Shown here: positions 63,347 through 64,000 of the stretch, piece by piece
How positions within the stretch are numbered: position 1 is the stretch's first letter
How the letters are laid out: each line of letters begins with the position of its first letter
Assembly (NCBI GenBank): GCA_963779765.1
Contig: CAVZZP010000004.1
Coordinates: 248,001-312,000 of the forward strand
Reading direction: 5' to 3'
Source of the DNA: Silicimonas sp963779765
GTDB lineage: Bacteria > Pseudomonadota > Alphaproteobacteria > Rhodobacterales > Rhodobacteraceae
Length of the DNA stretch: 64,000 nt
The notes under the pieces: model-generated
What the model was told of the DNA's origin: nothing
What the model saw: the letters and a program-made list of their open reading frames with translations, nothing else
Databases searched by the model: none
Translations under genes and position numbers: made by a program

Positions 63347-63964
63347 TCAGCTTCGGCGCGGACTGAACAGCAGCTTGACGTAGGATCGAAGCAGCATGAC
63401 CTGCGCCGCCGTCGCGCGCGGCTCGCCAAGCGCCTTCGACATGATGATCCCGCCTTCCACCACGACGCTGACGAGGTCGGCCAGCGCATCGAAATCGACG
63501 GGATCGTTCGGCGGATAGACCTCCGCGATCTCTTCGAACGTCGCGCGGAACCGCGCGCGCCAGCCAAGGACAGCGCGCCTGTTCGCCTCGCGCACATCAC
63601 GGTTGAACAGACGGTCCTGATAGGCGGCGGTCGCGACGATGCAACCGGGATGCCCGTTCGGCATGTCGTCGAGAAGTTCGGCCAGAAGCTTGAGCGCGAT
63701 CAGCGTCGCGTGCAGCGGATCCTCGTTCAACTCGCGCGCACGGGCGAGGATGTCGTCGAAGATCGCGTCCTCGATGCCGATGTGCCGCTCGATCAGGGCG
63801 AGGGCCAGCGCGTTCTTGTCGGGGAAATGATAGAAGAAGCCACCCTTGGTGATCTCGGCGCCCGCGACGATCTCTTCGATCGAGGTGGCGTCGAAGCCTT
63901 TCGCCAGGATCGAATCCTGCGCGACATCCATGATCCGCGTGCGTGTGTCCGGGCCTGCCGCCAT
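63347..63964 (-). CDS. TetR-family transcriptional regulator
   Basis: 205 residues; N-terminal HTH with TRTRIMDVAQDSILAKGFDA, TSIEEIVAGAEITKGGFFYH and HFPDKNALALALIERH, then a helical ligand domain (GHPGCIVATAAYQDRLFN) of the TetR_C (AcrR/NemR-like) type. Ligand and target unknown; its promoter side runs into the window edge. Confidence 0.9.
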   Translation of the reverse strand: MAAGPDTRTRIMDVAQDSILAKGFDATSIEEIVAGAEITKGGFFYHFPDKNALALALIERHIGIEDAIFDDILARARELNEDPLHATLIALKLLAELLDDMPNGHPGCIVATAAYQDRLFNRDVREANRRAVLGWRARFRATFEEIAEVYPPNDPVDFDALADLVSVVVEGGIIMSKALGEPRATAAQVMLLRSYVKLLFSPRRS

Positions 63965-64000
63965 CGCCTCCGCTCCTTGTCGTGGCCTGCCGTGGGCGAG

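Noticed and set aside
1..64000. CRISPR arrays, insertion sequences, phage genes, tRNA or rRNA genes
   Set aside because: No repeat arrays, transposase or integrase proteins, or tRNA/rRNA cores were recognised in the window.

Overview
The window looks like an alphaproteobacterial chromosome of the Rhodobacteraceae (Rhodobacter/Roseobacter lineage). It is GC-rich, with tightly packed and often overlapping genes. Bases 1-42,300 hold most of a photosynthesis gene cluster: bacteriochlorophyll a and carotenoid genes, a type-II reaction centre, LH1 antenna and their regulators. Only the oxygen-dependent ring cyclase (acsF) is seen, and the order is that of aerobic anoxygenic phototrophs and related purple bacteria. 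crtAIB, tspO and bchIDO are not in the window; the left edge cuts through crtC.

Layout. Minus: crtC(partial)-crtD. Plus: crtE-crtF-bchC-bchX-bchY-bchZ-pufQ-pufB-pufA-pufL-pufM-pufC-dxs, ending at a bidirectional terminator. Minus (transcribed from about 30.8 kb leftwards): bchF-bchN-bchB-bchH-bchL-bchM-lhaA-puhA-puhB-puhC-orf-acsF-puhE-hemA, then cycA. Plus: an unrecognised gene, then ppsR-bchG-bch2-bchP-idi. Minus: ppaA/aerR, preceded by a light-sensing set of bphO (heme oxygenase), an unknown gene, a bacteriophytochrome kinase and a FixJ-type regulator. TGT-N12-ACA boxes (PpsR/CrtJ operators) lie at crtD/crtE, bchC, bchF, upstream of the ppsR unit and over the start of bchG.

Bases 42,300-59,500 form a general-stress island: Mn-catalase, a GFA-fold protein, a NepR-like peptide, a response regulator, the ECF sigma factor EcfG with a NepR-like anti-sigma gene upstream, a caa3-type cytochrome oxidase operon, an SDR oxidoreductase, a giant CheB-CheR-PAS-HWE kinase with its receiver, and a secreted EF-hand protein. 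Seven transcription units carry a GGAAC-N17-GTT element at a plausible distance, one of them the exact GGAAC-N16-CGTT in front of ecfG. This suggests one EcfG regulon laid out contiguously next to the photosynthesis cluster.

Bases 59,500-64,000 carry modABC (molybdate uptake), a strongly structured non-coding stretch ending in an intrinsic terminator, a stand-alone Hint-domain protein and a TetR regulator.

Caution: at least a dozen genes, including ones expected to be needed for phototrophy or growth (crtF, bchZ, pufC, dxs, acsF, puhE, ppaA, the FixJ-type gene, bphP, ctaG, the CheB-CheR kinase), are interrupted by single-base indels, mostly one extra G or C in a short run. Both sides of each break read as good family sequence, so base-calling error is the likeliest explanation. 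I annotate these as whole genes and give the break positions.
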